This document shows, piece by piece, positions 1 to 6,378 of a stretch of 6,521 nucleotides of DNA. The notes below the pieces were generated by a model. That model was not told the DNA's origin. It ran no database searches and worked only from the letters and a program-made list of their open reading frames with translations. Position 1 is the stretch's first letter, and each line of letters starts with the position of its first letter. The stretch comes from CAZZIZ01 sp964654535. GTDB lineage: Bacteria > Bacteroidota > Bacteroidia > Chitinophagales > UBA2359. Made by a program: the position numbers and the translations under genes. The stretch covers positions 1 through 6,521 of the forward strand of contig CAZZIZ010000191.1 in NCBI GenBank assembly GCA_964654535.1. Direction: 5' to 3'.

Positions 1-433
1 ACTCCTCGAAGCCGGCGCCAGCCGGCGGATCGATATCGAATACGAAATAATTGGGCTTATCTATTTCCGGGGTACGCGTGTTGCAGTTGTGAATTTCTAG
101 GCAAGCCAAATTGGCCATCCAAATTAAATCGGCGTCTTCGTCTATCAGCATATAGTCAACTTGCGTTTCGCGACCCATCAATACGGAAGTAACCCATTCG
201 GGAGCCCAGCCCGGTTTATTTTTCTGATAAAACTTTTGTTTGTCAATGCCGTCGGGCCAACGCACTTGAGAGAGCGGTCGATTGAAAACGAAAGGAAGCA
301 TACGCGGCACAACCGCTAAGTAGTATTGAATAATTTCTGCCTTGGTAATTCCTGCACCAGGATAAAGCACCTTTTGCAAATTGCTAAGCTTGACCGAACG
401 CTCTCCTACTTTTACCTGAACATATTTTGACAC
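1..433 (-). CDS. ligD: LigD-type DNA polymerase (primase-like) domain protein, 5' part only
   Basis: Reading the minus strand from GTG at 433-431 gives 144 codons open to the window edge, so the C-terminus is missing. The translation matches the polymerase domain of bacterial DNA ligase D, an archaeo-eukaryotic primase-superfamily enzyme that fills or extends ends in Ku-dependent non-homologous end joining. Recognisable blocks are VKLSNLQKVLYPGAGITK (residues 14-31), RWPDGIDKQKFYQK (58-71), LIWMANLACLEIH (103-115) and FVFDIDPP (130-137). The last block carries the metal-binding D-x-D pair at Asp133 and Asp135. GTG is the only reasonable start: the frame is open upstream to a TGA near 487-485 but has no ATG, and the first internal ATG (residue 45) would remove conserved sequence. 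The protein begins directly with the polymerase module, so it is either a stand-alone LigD-Pol-like protein or a polymerase-first LigD. Phosphoesterase and ligase modules, and Ku, would lie outside the window. The family call is confident; the symbol is tentative. Confidence 0.85.
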   Translation of the reverse strand, partial: MSKYVQVKVGERSVKLSNLQKVLYPGAGITKAEIIQYYLAVVPRMLPFVFNRPLSQVRWPDGIDKQKFYQKNKPGWAPEWVTSVLMGRETQVDYMLIDEDADLIWMANLACLEIHNCNTRTPEIDKPNYFVFDIDPPAGAGFEE

Positions 434-489
434 TGTGTAAAGATAATATGTCTTGCAGAAGTGACCTCTATTAAATAAACCGACTCAAA

Positions 490-500
490 CCCCTTAGGGG
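490..500. promoter_or_regulatory. CCCC-TTA-GGGG palindrome in the divergent intergenic region
   Basis: A perfect four-pair GC stem (490-493 with 497-500) closes a TTA loop. AAA at 487-489 can extend it by pairing with TTT at 502-504 if C501 bulges. It lies 57 bases before the divergent partner's start codon and 71 bases before the sulfotransferase-like start, in a gap of 138 bases with little other structure. It could be an operator for a dimeric regulator, a 5' UTR hairpin of either transcript, or chance. There is no U tract suitable for a terminator. The function is unknown. Confidence 0.35.
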
Positions 501-571
501 CTTTAAATTGACAAATCAAAATATCCTTCGGTCTCCCAAAACTCAATAAATACCTACCTTAGCTAAACCTT

Positions 572-2245
572 ATGAAACACAACGCGTACCTTTTTCGATC
601 ACTTGTCATTGGCTTATTTTGTTTTTTCTCTTTTGCGCAAAGTTCAGCGCAAAACACGGTCGGTCTTTTATCCTACGAGCCTTCTGCGAGTTTTGATGGA
701 TTCAACTTGATCTACCCACACAACCAATCCAGTGTATTCTTATTAGACAACTGCGGCGAAATTGTACACACTTGGCCAGATGCAGATGACCAACGTCCGG
801 GAAATACAGCCTATATATTACCGAACGGAAATTTAATCCGTTGTAAACGTCCAGCGTCAATAGCAGGAGATGCAATATGGGCTGGTGGTGGCGGTGCTAC
901 TGTTGAAATGCTCGATTGGGATAACAATCTTATATGGGCCTACACCTTGAATAACGAATTCGAAAGATTACATCACGACATTGCACTAGTCCCCAATGGC
1001 AACGTACTTATGGTTGCCTGGCAAAAAGTAGAATTGGAAGCCTTGCTTCAGGCTGGTAGGGATACCTCTATACTTGGTGAAACAGAATTGTGGTACGACA
1101 AGGTCATTGAATTTGATGGAAGCACGGGAGACATCGTTTGGGAGTGGCACGCTTGGGATCATTTGGTACAAGATTTCGATGACACCAAAGCCAACTTTGG
1201 TGTTGTTGCGGATAGTCCCAATAAAATTGACCTCAACTTTGTTTTTCCGAACGCCATTCCGGCAGACTGGACCCATATTAATGCCATAGACTATCACCCG
1301 ATTAACAATCAGATACTATTGTGCGTGCCGCACTTTAATGAAGTATGGATAATAGATCGCGGAAATGATACTGACCTTTCTGCCGGACCTTCGGGCGATT
1401 TGCGTTATCGCTGGGGAAACCCCATTGCCTATCAATCGGGTGATGCCAGCGATCAAAAATTATTCTTCCCCCACGACGCCCAATGGAATGATGATTTTTT
1501 AACGGGCATCCATCCGAACTTTGATCAAATACTAGTGTTTAATAATCAAATAGGACCAGACTTTTCTGCCGTGACCTTTTTCGATCACGGTTATGAAATG
1601 TACACCGACACCTTTCCTTTTAATGGAACTACTTTTGGACCCGAAGATGTGGTAGAAAATATTACGCACCCGACTCCTACCGATTTCTTCTCTTCTGGCC
1701 TTTCTAGTGCCCAGTGCTTGCCTAATGGAAATATTCTTATGTGCGCGGGTCGTTTTGGTTATAGCGTAGAGCTTACGCCCGACCAAGAAATCGTTTGGGA
1801 ATACGTAACACCTTTTATTGGTGGTGGCGGATCAGCTGTTCAGGCAACGCAAGGTGACTTGCTAGAAATCAACAACAACCTTACTTTTAGAAATGAGCGC
1901 TATCCAGCCGACTTTGAAGCCTTTGAAGGTAGAGATCTAAGTTCTAAAGGTTTTATAGAATTAGAGCCTGATGAAGAGTTTTGCTCTTCCCTTATCTCTA
2001 GCATAGACGATATAGTTTGGTACGATCTCGCCGTATATCCAAACCCGGCCCAGGATCGTCTAACCATACAGTGGGAAGGATTCATAAACAACACTATTGA
2101 AATTTTTGATCTAACAGGTCGTCTTACCAAAAGCTTTGAGGCTAGCGGCGGAACGAAATTTTTCGACGTGAGCGATTGGCAAGAAGGATTGTACTTTGTC
2201 CGCATAAACGAAAGAGATGTGCGCAAGGTTCAAGTAATTCACTAA
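572..2245 (+). CDS. Secreted aryl-sulfate sulfotransferase-like protein with T9SS type A sorting domain
   Basis: This is a 557-residue exported protein. Residues 1-27 form a signal peptide with a hydrophobic core, LVIGLFCFFSFA, and likely cleavage after SAQ. Residues about 30-465 resemble the bacterial arylsulfotransferase (ASST) beta-propeller family. Blade-like repeats are visible: PNGN recurs at 84-87, 141-144 and 384-387, and strands such as LIWAYTL (120-126) and IVWEWHAWD (188-196) fit propeller blades. ASST-like motifs include LHHD (133-136), DWTHINAIDYHP (232-243), HFNEVWIID (254-262), YRWGNP (279-284) and FPHDAQW (299-305). The family moves sulfate between phenolic compounds through a sulfo-histidine. 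Residues about 487-557 are a type IX secretion sorting domain (VYPNPAQDRL, EIFDLTGRL, GLYFVRI), so the protein should cross the outer membrane and be released or surface-anchored. An arginine expected just before HFNE appears to be proline (Pro253), so enzymatic activity is uncertain. The membrane-protein gene follows five bases after the stop. Confidence 0.85.
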   Translation: MKHNAYLFRSLVIGLFCFFSFAQSSAQNTVGLLSYEPSASFDGFNLIYPHNQSSVFLLDNCGEIVHTWPDADDQRPGNTAYILPNGNLIRCKRPASIAGDAIWAGGGGATVEMLDWDNNLIWAYTLNNEFERLHHDIALVPNGNVLMVAWQKVELEALLQAGRDTSILGETELWYDKVIEFDGSTGDIVWEWHAWDHLVQDFDDTKANFGVVADSPNKIDLNFVFPNAIPADWTHINAIDYHPINNQILLCVPHFNEVWIIDRGNDTDLSAGPSGDLRYRWGNPIAYQSGDASDQKLFFPHDAQWNDDFLTGIHPNFDQILVFNNQIGPDFSAVTFFDHGYEMYTDTFPFNGTTFGPEDVVENITHPTPTDFFSSGLSSAQCLPNGNILMCAGRFGYSVELTPDQEIVWEYVTPFIGGGGSAVQATQGDLLEINNNLTFRNERYPADFEAFEGRDLSSKGFIELEPDEEFCSSLISSIDDIVWYDLAVYPNPAQDRLTIQWEGFINNTIEIFDLTGRLTKSFEASGGTKFFDVSDWQEGLYFVRINERDVRKVQVIH

Positions 2246-2250
2246 GGAAA

Positions 2251-2667
2251 TTGCTGACGACCGCAGACCTATTGTTCGACTTTGGGTTGTTTGTACTTAT
2301 TTGGATAGTCCAGCTTATTATCTACCCTTCTTTTGCCACGCAACAAAAAGAGTGTTTTACCCAATGGCACTCAAGCTACTCGAATAGAATTAGCCTTGTT
2401 GTTATTCCACTTATGTTTGGCCAGCTAGTTTGCGCCGCACTTTTATTGAGCCGAGAGGCTTCTTCCATTCACTTGATAAACATTGTTTTAATCGTTCTGG
2501 TATGGCTATCGACTTTCTTACGAGCGGTGCCATTGCATCGTCAATTTGCAAAGGGTGTCTTTAATGAAGAGAGCTTTACTGAATTATGTCGCAGAAATTG
2601 GTCGCGCACTATATTGTGGACTAGTATATTCCTACTTAACTTCGTTTCGATGATTCCACCAAGTTAG
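2251..2667 (+). CDS. Four-helix integral membrane protein of unknown function, non-ATG start
   Basis: From TTG at 2251 this encodes 138 residues with four hydrophobic segments, at about 8-27, 46-66, 73-92 and 118-135. Polar features lie between them: YPSF and a WH pair (25-28, 39-40) after helix 1, PLM (53-55) within helix 2, VPLH (93-96) after helix 3, and NWSRT (116-120) leading into helix 4. This pattern resembles small uncharacterised inner-membrane proteins I associate with Bacteroidota, but I cannot name a family or function. The frame stays open to an ATG at 2176, inside the upstream gene, but that start would add a basic peptide encoded out of frame within the sorting-domain coding sequence, so I reject it. 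No ATG is available before helix 2. TTG at 2251, CTG at 2254 or TTG at 2272 are the candidates. TAAGGAAA, which overlaps the upstream stop codon, could serve as a ribosome site, so translation is probably coupled to the sulfotransferase-like gene. Confidence 0.72.
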   Translation: MLTTADLLFDFGLFVLIWIVQLIIYPSFATQQKECFTQWHSSYSNRISLVVIPLMFGQLVCAALLLSREASSIHLINIVLIVLVWLSTFLRAVPLHRQFAKGVFNEESFTELCRRNWSRTILWTSIFLLNFVSMIPPS

Positions 2668-2725
2668 ATTAATGACGTCAGGACTTAGATAGAAAAATTA
2701 AGAATTTGCTTTAGTACAAAAATAG

Positions 2726-3478
2726 ATGTCCGCTATATTTCACATACTTAATGGTGATGCGCTGCTCGCACAATTCCCTGCCAACATAGCGGGGAACAAA
2801 ATTATCATGCGCGAGTGTTTGGTAGACGGTCCTGTGATCGGAAAAGACCTACAGGACTTTATTTCTAAGCGAGCTTTGTTTATGCAAGAAAACTATAGCA
2901 CACCGATAGAAGAGTATATCGAAAAGAGTGTTCCTGAATTGAGTAAAATGATTCTACTCAAACCACAACACGAAGTAAACTTATGGTTTGAAGATGATTT
3001 GTTTTGCCAGGCAAACTTTTGGTTTATCTGCGGAATATTAAAGCGCAACAAAATCCAGAAAGCTTATTGGATTCGACCAGAGAACAACTTGCAATATGGT
3101 TTTGGTGGACTGTCAACTGAGGAATTGGAAAAGGCCCATTCAGTCAGAACAGAGTTGGGAAGTATTGAAATAAAGATTCTCGCTCAGCTCTGGGAGGATT
3201 TTAGAAAAAAGGACTTAGTTGCGCTGCGCAAGTCCATTCCCTGGTTACCCAAAACGATTAAACACATAGGACCTGCTATCACCGCAGAAATAGCTAGACA
3301 CGATGCGGGAAATCAGTTTGGACGACCGGGAGTGTTCATTCAAAAAATGCTCAATGATAATCCTGCAGTATCTTTTACTGATGTCTTTCAATCGTTTAGA
3401 AGCGAACTGAGTATTTATGGATTTGGTGATTTGCAGGTGAAGCATATTTACGAGGCTTTGAAATCGGGAATGAATTGA
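2726..3478 (+). CDS. DUF1835 domain-containing protein
   Basis: This 250-residue, probably cytoplasmic protein has no signal peptide or membrane segment. The N-terminal half carries the hallmarks of DUF1835: FHILNGDALLAQFP (5-18), MRECLVDGPV (28-37) and a central acidic-aromatic block, LWFEDDLFCQANFWF (86-100). The second half is predominantly helical: LWEDFRKKDLVALRKS (155-170), then a region rich in His, Arg and Gly (IARHDAGNQFGRPG, 189-202), and ends GFGDLQVKHIYEAL (232-245). The length and two-part layout agree with what I know of Bacteroidota members of this family. No biochemical function is established that I can cite. ATG at 2726 is the only start that keeps the HILNGD block near the N-terminus. 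The gene stands 58 bases after the membrane-protein gene. A large hairpin lies 50 bases downstream and may terminate its transcript. Confidence 0.82.
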   Translation: MSAIFHILNGDALLAQFPANIAGNKIIMRECLVDGPVIGKDLQDFISKRALFMQENYSTPIEEYIEKSVPELSKMILLKPQHEVNLWFEDDLFCQANFWFICGILKRNKIQKAYWIRPENNLQYGFGGLSTEELEKAHSVRTELGSIEIKILAQLWEDFRKKDLVALRKSIPWLPKTIKHIGPAITAEIARHDAGNQFGRPGVFIQKMLNDNPAVSFTDVFQSFRSELSIYGFGDLQVKHIYEALKSGMN

Positions 3479-3491
3479 GATGGCCTAGATC

Positions 3492-3641
3492 TGCGTGAGG
3501 GATAGAGGCCTTTGTGGAGCTCCTGTTGTTGCTGGCAAGAAAAGTCTTTAGCTCCTTAGAGCTAGAGAGACTTTTTGGCAGCAATAGAACAGAGCGACGG
3601 CCGACAGCCCGACCCTTTGCGCAGCAAGAAGGGTCACGCCC
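3492..3641 (+). repeat. Left unit of the inverted repeat pair
   Basis: This plus-strand copy of the unit has four parts in order. First is TGCGTGAGGGATAG (3492-3505). Second is a large hairpin (3529-3584). Third is AGCCCGAC (3606-3613), whose GAC begins a perfect seven-pair stem, GACCCTT (3611-3617) with AAGGGTC (3629-3635). Last is the CACGCC box (3636-3641). The distance from the terminal repeat to AGCCCGAC is 114 bases, against 135 in the right copy. The boxes are therefore conserved while the hairpin parts vary in length and sequence. Confidence 0.6.
3529..3584 (+). terminator. Large hairpin with U-run, possible terminator of the DUF1835 transcript
   Basis: The inner stem TAGCTC (3549-3554) pairs with GAGCTA (3559-3564) around a CTTA loop. 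After a small internal loop, AAAAGTCT (3540-3547) pairs with AGACTTTT (3568-3575). An outer stem pairs TTGCTG (3529-3534) with CAGCAA (3579-3584). The 3' side contains five consecutive T residues (3572-3576), so the inner part could act as an intrinsic terminator about 100 bases after the DUF1835 stop. The T residues also pair with the A run on the left arm, so it might work in both directions. It is equally the variable hairpin of the left repeat unit, and the terminator role is inferred. Confidence 0.45.
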
Positions 3642-3679
3642 AAAATAATTTATACGTTCAATATACAGCTGATGATGTT

Positions 3680-3862
3680 GGCGTGCCGCTCGCTTCTTCC
3701 GATAAATCGGAAAGCTCCCGTCGGGCTATTCGAGACTGCGCTTCGCTTCGGTCCCCTTCTTGCCTTGCTAAAGCAAATCCTTCTACCGCAAGCGGTAAGG
3801 ATTTACTAGCAAGCCAAAGGCGACTGCTTCCATTCGGTCGCATCTCTGCTATCCCTCACGCA
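3680..3862 (-). repeat. Right unit of the inverted repeat pair
   Basis: This minus-strand copy of the unit has TGCGTGAGGGATAG at 3862-3849, an elaborated variable part with a long hairpin (3764-3813), AGCCCGAC at 3727-3720, a hairpin of TTCCGAT (3697-3703) with ATCGGAA (3706-3712), and the CACGCC box at 3685-3680. The order of boxes is the same as in the left unit, while the stems are different sequences. Different stems around fixed boxes suggest that structure matters in these parts more than primary sequence. Confidence 0.6.
3764..3813. repeat. Long imperfect hairpin inside the right repeat unit
   Basis: CTTGCTA (3764-3770) pairs with TAGCAAG (3807-3813). AAATCCTT pairs with AAGGATTT, and ACCGC pairs with GCGGT around an AA loop. 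Small unpaired bulges separate the three stems, giving about 20 base pairs in total. It is the variable hairpin of the right unit and corresponds in position to the 3529-3584 hairpin of the left unit, with unrelated sequence. Confidence 0.65.
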
Positions 3863-3909
3863 TTTTGCGAATAAACGCTGGATTGGGTTTCAATGCATAC
3901 TTTTAAGGC

Positions 3910-4323
3910 GTGAAAGTTTGTGGTATAGAATTGAAACGTGACCAAGTGACTTGCGTCGTCTTGTCCGGCAATGCGGATATCTATACCGTAGAACACGATG
4001 ACTGCGCTCGCTTCACACTAGAAAAAAGTAAAGATCAGCAGTCGGTTAAATCTTTTCGCGATGAAATATTTAACTACTTTAATTATCAAGACTTTAGCGC
4101 TATTGGTATAAAAGAACGCGCCAGCAAGGGTCGTTTTTCTGGGAGCCCATTGTCTTTTAAAATAGAAGGGTTAATGCAAACCAGCGATTACGCGATTCAA
4201 ATCGTCCATAGCGCATCCCTCGCTTCCAAGGTGAAGGAGGTCATTTTGGAGTACGAACAGCTCAAAAAATTTCAGCACAAGGCCTTTGAATTGGCTTATT
4301 ACTTATTGCTAACTCACGACTGA
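3910..4323 (+). CDS. DUF3010 family protein
   Basis: This is a 137-residue, probably cytoplasmic protein. The opening MKVCGIELKRDQVTCVVLSG (1-20) and the central IGIKERASKGRFSGSPLSFK (65-84) followed by IEG match the DUF3010 pattern of conserved hypothetical proteins. It also ends as expected with LKKFQHKAFELAYYLL (118-133). The length fits a complete family member. The order is two N-terminal strands, a helix, a strand ending in KER, a helix starting near SFKIE, another strand (AIQIVH) and a C-terminal helix. This resembles an RNase H/RuvC-like fold with candidate acidic residues Glu7, Glu69 and Glu86, but that is my inference and the function is unknown. The start is GTG at 3910. The nearby ATG at 3893 is out of frame and quickly reaches a stop. 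AAGG at 3905-3908 is too close to the start for a standard ribosome site. The gene begins 47 bases after the structured repeat and is 76 bases before the receptor gene. Confidence 0.8.
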   Translation: MKVCGIELKRDQVTCVVLSGNADIYTVEHDDCARFTLEKSKDQQSVKSFRDEIFNYFNYQDFSAIGIKERASKGRFSGSPLSFKIEGLMQTSDYAIQIVHSASLASKVKEVILEYEQLKKFQHKAFELAYYLLLTHD

Positions 4324-4399
4324 GATTATGTCTTTTAAGGTCCAAATGAAGTGTTGATTAGAGATTTTTATTTGCATCTTCGTCGACTAAATTGAAGCA

Positions 4400-6367
4400 A
4401 TGATTCTGAGAAAATTATGGTCTGGTATGTTCCTTTGCCTGACCGCCCTCTGCACCCTAAACGCCCAAGATTTAGTAGAACTAAAGCAAGTTGAGGTAAG
4501 CGCCAGTCGGATTGAAACAGCTCTAATTGAAACGGGGAAAAGTGTGAGCATATTGAGCAGTAATGAGATTCAGCAAATGCCCGTGCAGTCTGTTGACGAA
4601 CTCCTGCGCTATATTCCTGGTGTCAATGTAAACGCCCGTCAAAGCTTTGGTGTTCAAACCGATATTGGCATACGTGGTAGCACCTTTTCTCAAGTTTTAG
4701 TACTTATCGATAACGTTCGTTTCAACGATCCTTTAACAGCGCATTTTAATAACAGTATTCCAGTTGCCATTGCTGAAATCGATCATATCGAAATTGTTCG
4801 CGGACCTGCAAGCGCTTCTTACGGCGCTGACGCAGTTGGTGGGGTTATACATATCAAGACCAAGACTTACGTAAATGAGTCTAACGACAATGCTTTGCAT
4901 TCTTCTGGCAATCTGAGTTTTGGAGAAAACAAACTGGCGATTACCGACGTAGGTTTTGCGGGCTCAAAAGATCGTCATAAGTACTCTGCAAGTTTTAGAA
5001 CAGTGGACTCGGCTGGAGAGGAACTGCTTAATCCGAATTTTGCTTTAGGCAATAGTCCTGATAGCTTGTTCAACAATTTCTTTTCGGTTAAGACTTTCTC
5101 TGGCGCATACGGCTACCAGATAAACAACTATTGGAGCGCTTATGCTCGACTTTCTTACGACGAGCGCGATTTTGCTGCGAAGTATTTTTATACGCGCAGT
5201 ACCTTTGACGAATCGACAGAGGTGACGGATAGCTGGTGGTCGCAGCTGGCCTTGAAACGAAAAGGACCAAAGCACGAAACAGAGCTAAACATCGGTTATA
5301 AAAACACGGATGACCTTTTTGTTTTTAATCCTTTATTTACACCTAACGTACATACGACTCAGCTTTTCAATCTGAATATTACGGATCAGTTTTACTTGAA
5401 CAGCCAGGCTAAATTGGCTGTGGGTCTGCAAGGACAGCACCGTCGCATTGTGAGCTCCGATCGCGGTGATCACGAAAATAGCGCCTTAGGTGTTTATGGT
5501 ATCTTAAACTATCCATTGAGTCCTCGCTTGTCGAGTACGACGAGCTTACGCTTGGAGTATGATGACAATTTTGACTTTGAAGTCTTGCCGCAAATAAGCC
5601 TAGCTTATGCAACTGACTTTGGGGTGATTCGAAGTTCACTAGGTCGCTCAATTCGCGCTGGTGATTTTACGGAGCGTTTTATCTCTCACTTAATACCTGA
5701 CTTATCTCCGGGAAGAAACATCGGCAATCCCGATTTGGAGGCGGAGTCTGCATACACCGCTGACTTAGGTGTAGACTACTACGCTAGTCCTACAAGTTTA
5801 TTTTCGGCTACGGTTTTTTATCGTCTAGCGAACAACTTGATAGACTACGGGCTGACTAATGCTGATGATATTACGAACGCAGATAACTTGCAAGCTGGTG
5901 AAAATTACTTCTACGCTCAAAACGTTTCTGAGAGCAACACCGTAGGTGTTGAACTCTATGCCAAGAAGTCTATGGAGCTGAGCAACTACGACCGTTTAAA
6001 CGTACAATTGGGCTACAACTGGTTAAGGACTACAAACGAAGATTCAATTGTTTCTCGATACTTGGCGAACCATCCATCGCATAATGTTAGCCTAGTTGTT
6101 AGTTATGACGCTGAGAAATTTCAGATAAGCACGACCAACAACTTTATAAACCGCGACCTCGAGACTGCAGAAGCAATTGGTGCTGAAGTTCAAGAGAACT
6201 ATTCGCTCACCAACTTAAAAGCAGCCTACAAGATCAAAAATGATCAATTCAAAATTTTTGGTCAAGTCTTAAACGTTTTTGATGCTCAAGTTCAAGAAAT
6301 TTTAGGAGCGCGCTTGCCGAGTCGTTGGTTCTCGTTGGGGATTGAGTGGAATGCGGAGTTGAGATAG
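4400..6367 (+). CDS. TonB-dependent outer-membrane receptor, BtuB/CirA-like
   Basis: This is a complete 655-residue outer-membrane active transporter. A signal peptide (1-23, ending LNAQ) is followed at once by VELKQVEVSASR, the usual lead-in to the plug. The plug domain spans about 45-155 and shows VDELLRYIPGVNV (65-77), IGIRGSTFSQVLVLIDNVR (89-107), IDHIEIVRGPASASYGADAV (127-146) and GGVIHIKTK (147-155). The rest is a beta-barrel of alternating aromatic strands with the typical GNPDLEAESAYTADLG block (442-457), ending in SRWFSLGIEWNAELR. The expected final aromatic residue is missing: the last residues are AELR. There is no N-terminal carboxypeptidase-like domain and no SusD-like gene next to it, so it is not a typical SusC. 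The plug is closest in style to cobalamin or siderophore receptors. The 76-base upstream gap is too short for a cobalamin riboswitch, and no substrate-specific neighbour is present, so the substrate is open. Energy would come from TonB-ExbBD. Confidence 0.93.
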   Translation: MILRKLWSGMFLCLTALCTLNAQDLVELKQVEVSASRIETALIETGKSVSILSSNEIQQMPVQSVDELLRYIPGVNVNARQSFGVQTDIGIRGSTFSQVLVLIDNVRFNDPLTAHFNNSIPVAIAEIDHIEIVRGPASASYGADAVGGVIHIKTKTYVNESNDNALHSSGNLSFGENKLAITDVGFAGSKDRHKYSASFRTVDSAGEELLNPNFALGNSPDSLFNNFFSVKTFSGAYGYQINNYWSAYARLSYDERDFAAKYFYTRSTFDESTEVTDSWWSQLALKRKGPKHETELNIGYKNTDDLFVFNPLFTPNVHTTQLFNLNITDQFYLNSQAKLAVGLQGQHRRIVSSDRGDHENSALGVYGILNYPLSPRLSSTTSLRLEYDDNFDFEVLPQISLAYATDFGVIRSSLGRSIRAGDFTERFISHLIPDLSPGRNIGNPDLEAESAYTADLGVDYYASPTSLFSATVFYRLANNLIDYGLTNADDITNADNLQAGENYFYAQNVSESNTVGVELYAKKSMELSNYDRLNVQLGYNWLRTTNEDSIVSRYLANHPSHNVSLVVSYDAEKFQISTTNNFINRDLETAEAIGAEVQENYSLTNLKAAYKIKNDQFKIFGQVLNVFDAQVQEILGARLPSRWFSLGIEWNAELR

Positions 6368-6378
6368 TGAATCTCTCG

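Larger units (their letters stand above)
3492..3862. repeat. 371-base structured repeat element: two convergent copies of one unit, with terminal inverted repeats
   Basis: This element fills most of the gap between the DUF1835 and DUF3010 genes. Its ends are exact 14-base inverted repeats: TGCGTGAGGGATAG at 3492-3505 and its complement at 3849-3862. Further in, the order of elements is mirrored. AGCCCGAC is at 3606-3613 on the plus strand and 3720-3727 on the minus strand. A CACGCC box is at 3636-3641 on the plus strand and 3680-3685 on the minus strand. The element is therefore two inverted copies of one modular unit, separated by an AT-rich spacer (3642-3679). It contains several hairpins and no credible gene. 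I see no flanking target-site duplication. It resembles structured intergenic repeats I recall from Bacteroidota genomes. Likely interpretations are a non-autonomous MITE-like element, a REP/BIME-like repeat pair or a folded RNA. No transposase is present in the window. Confidence 0.75.

Noticed and set aside
438..445. TATCTTTA on the minus strand, one base away from the Bacteroidota -7 consensus TAnnTTTG, just upstream of the LigD-like start
   Set aside because: No TTG-type -33 element is found at the expected spacing, and similar partial matches (for example 555-562, 3898-3905 and 4367-4374) occur by chance in AT-rich gaps.
986..1297. Minus- and plus-strand reading frames of 71-108 codons inside the 572-2245 gene
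   Set aside because: They are overlapping shadows of a gene with clear domains on the plus strand, and their translations show no family features.
2176..2250. Upstream extension of the membrane-protein frame from ATG 2176
   Set aside because: It overlaps the T9SS sorting domain, whose frame is certain, and adds a basic non-hydrophobic stretch unlike a natural N-terminus.
3575..3874. A 99-codon plus-strand reading frame in the intergenic element, with a 61-codon minus-strand frame opposite
   Set aside because: Both lie wholly within the structured repeat. Their composition reflects its hairpins (Ser, Arg and Ala rich, low complexity) and no domain is recognisable.
3479..3909. CRISPR array, tRNA or small-RNA gene in the longest intergenic region
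   Set aside because: No regularly spaced direct repeats or cloverleaf pattern is seen. The structure is fully described by the two inverted units.
5045..5651. Minus-strand reading frames of 60-80 codons inside the receptor gene, and one at 6302-6511 across its end
   Set aside because: They are shadows of the plus-strand barrel coding sequence or of the hairpin repeats.
6361..6375. GAGAT-ATCTC stem across the receptor stop codon as a terminator
   Set aside because: It has only five base pairs, overlaps the coding sequence and lacks a following U run.
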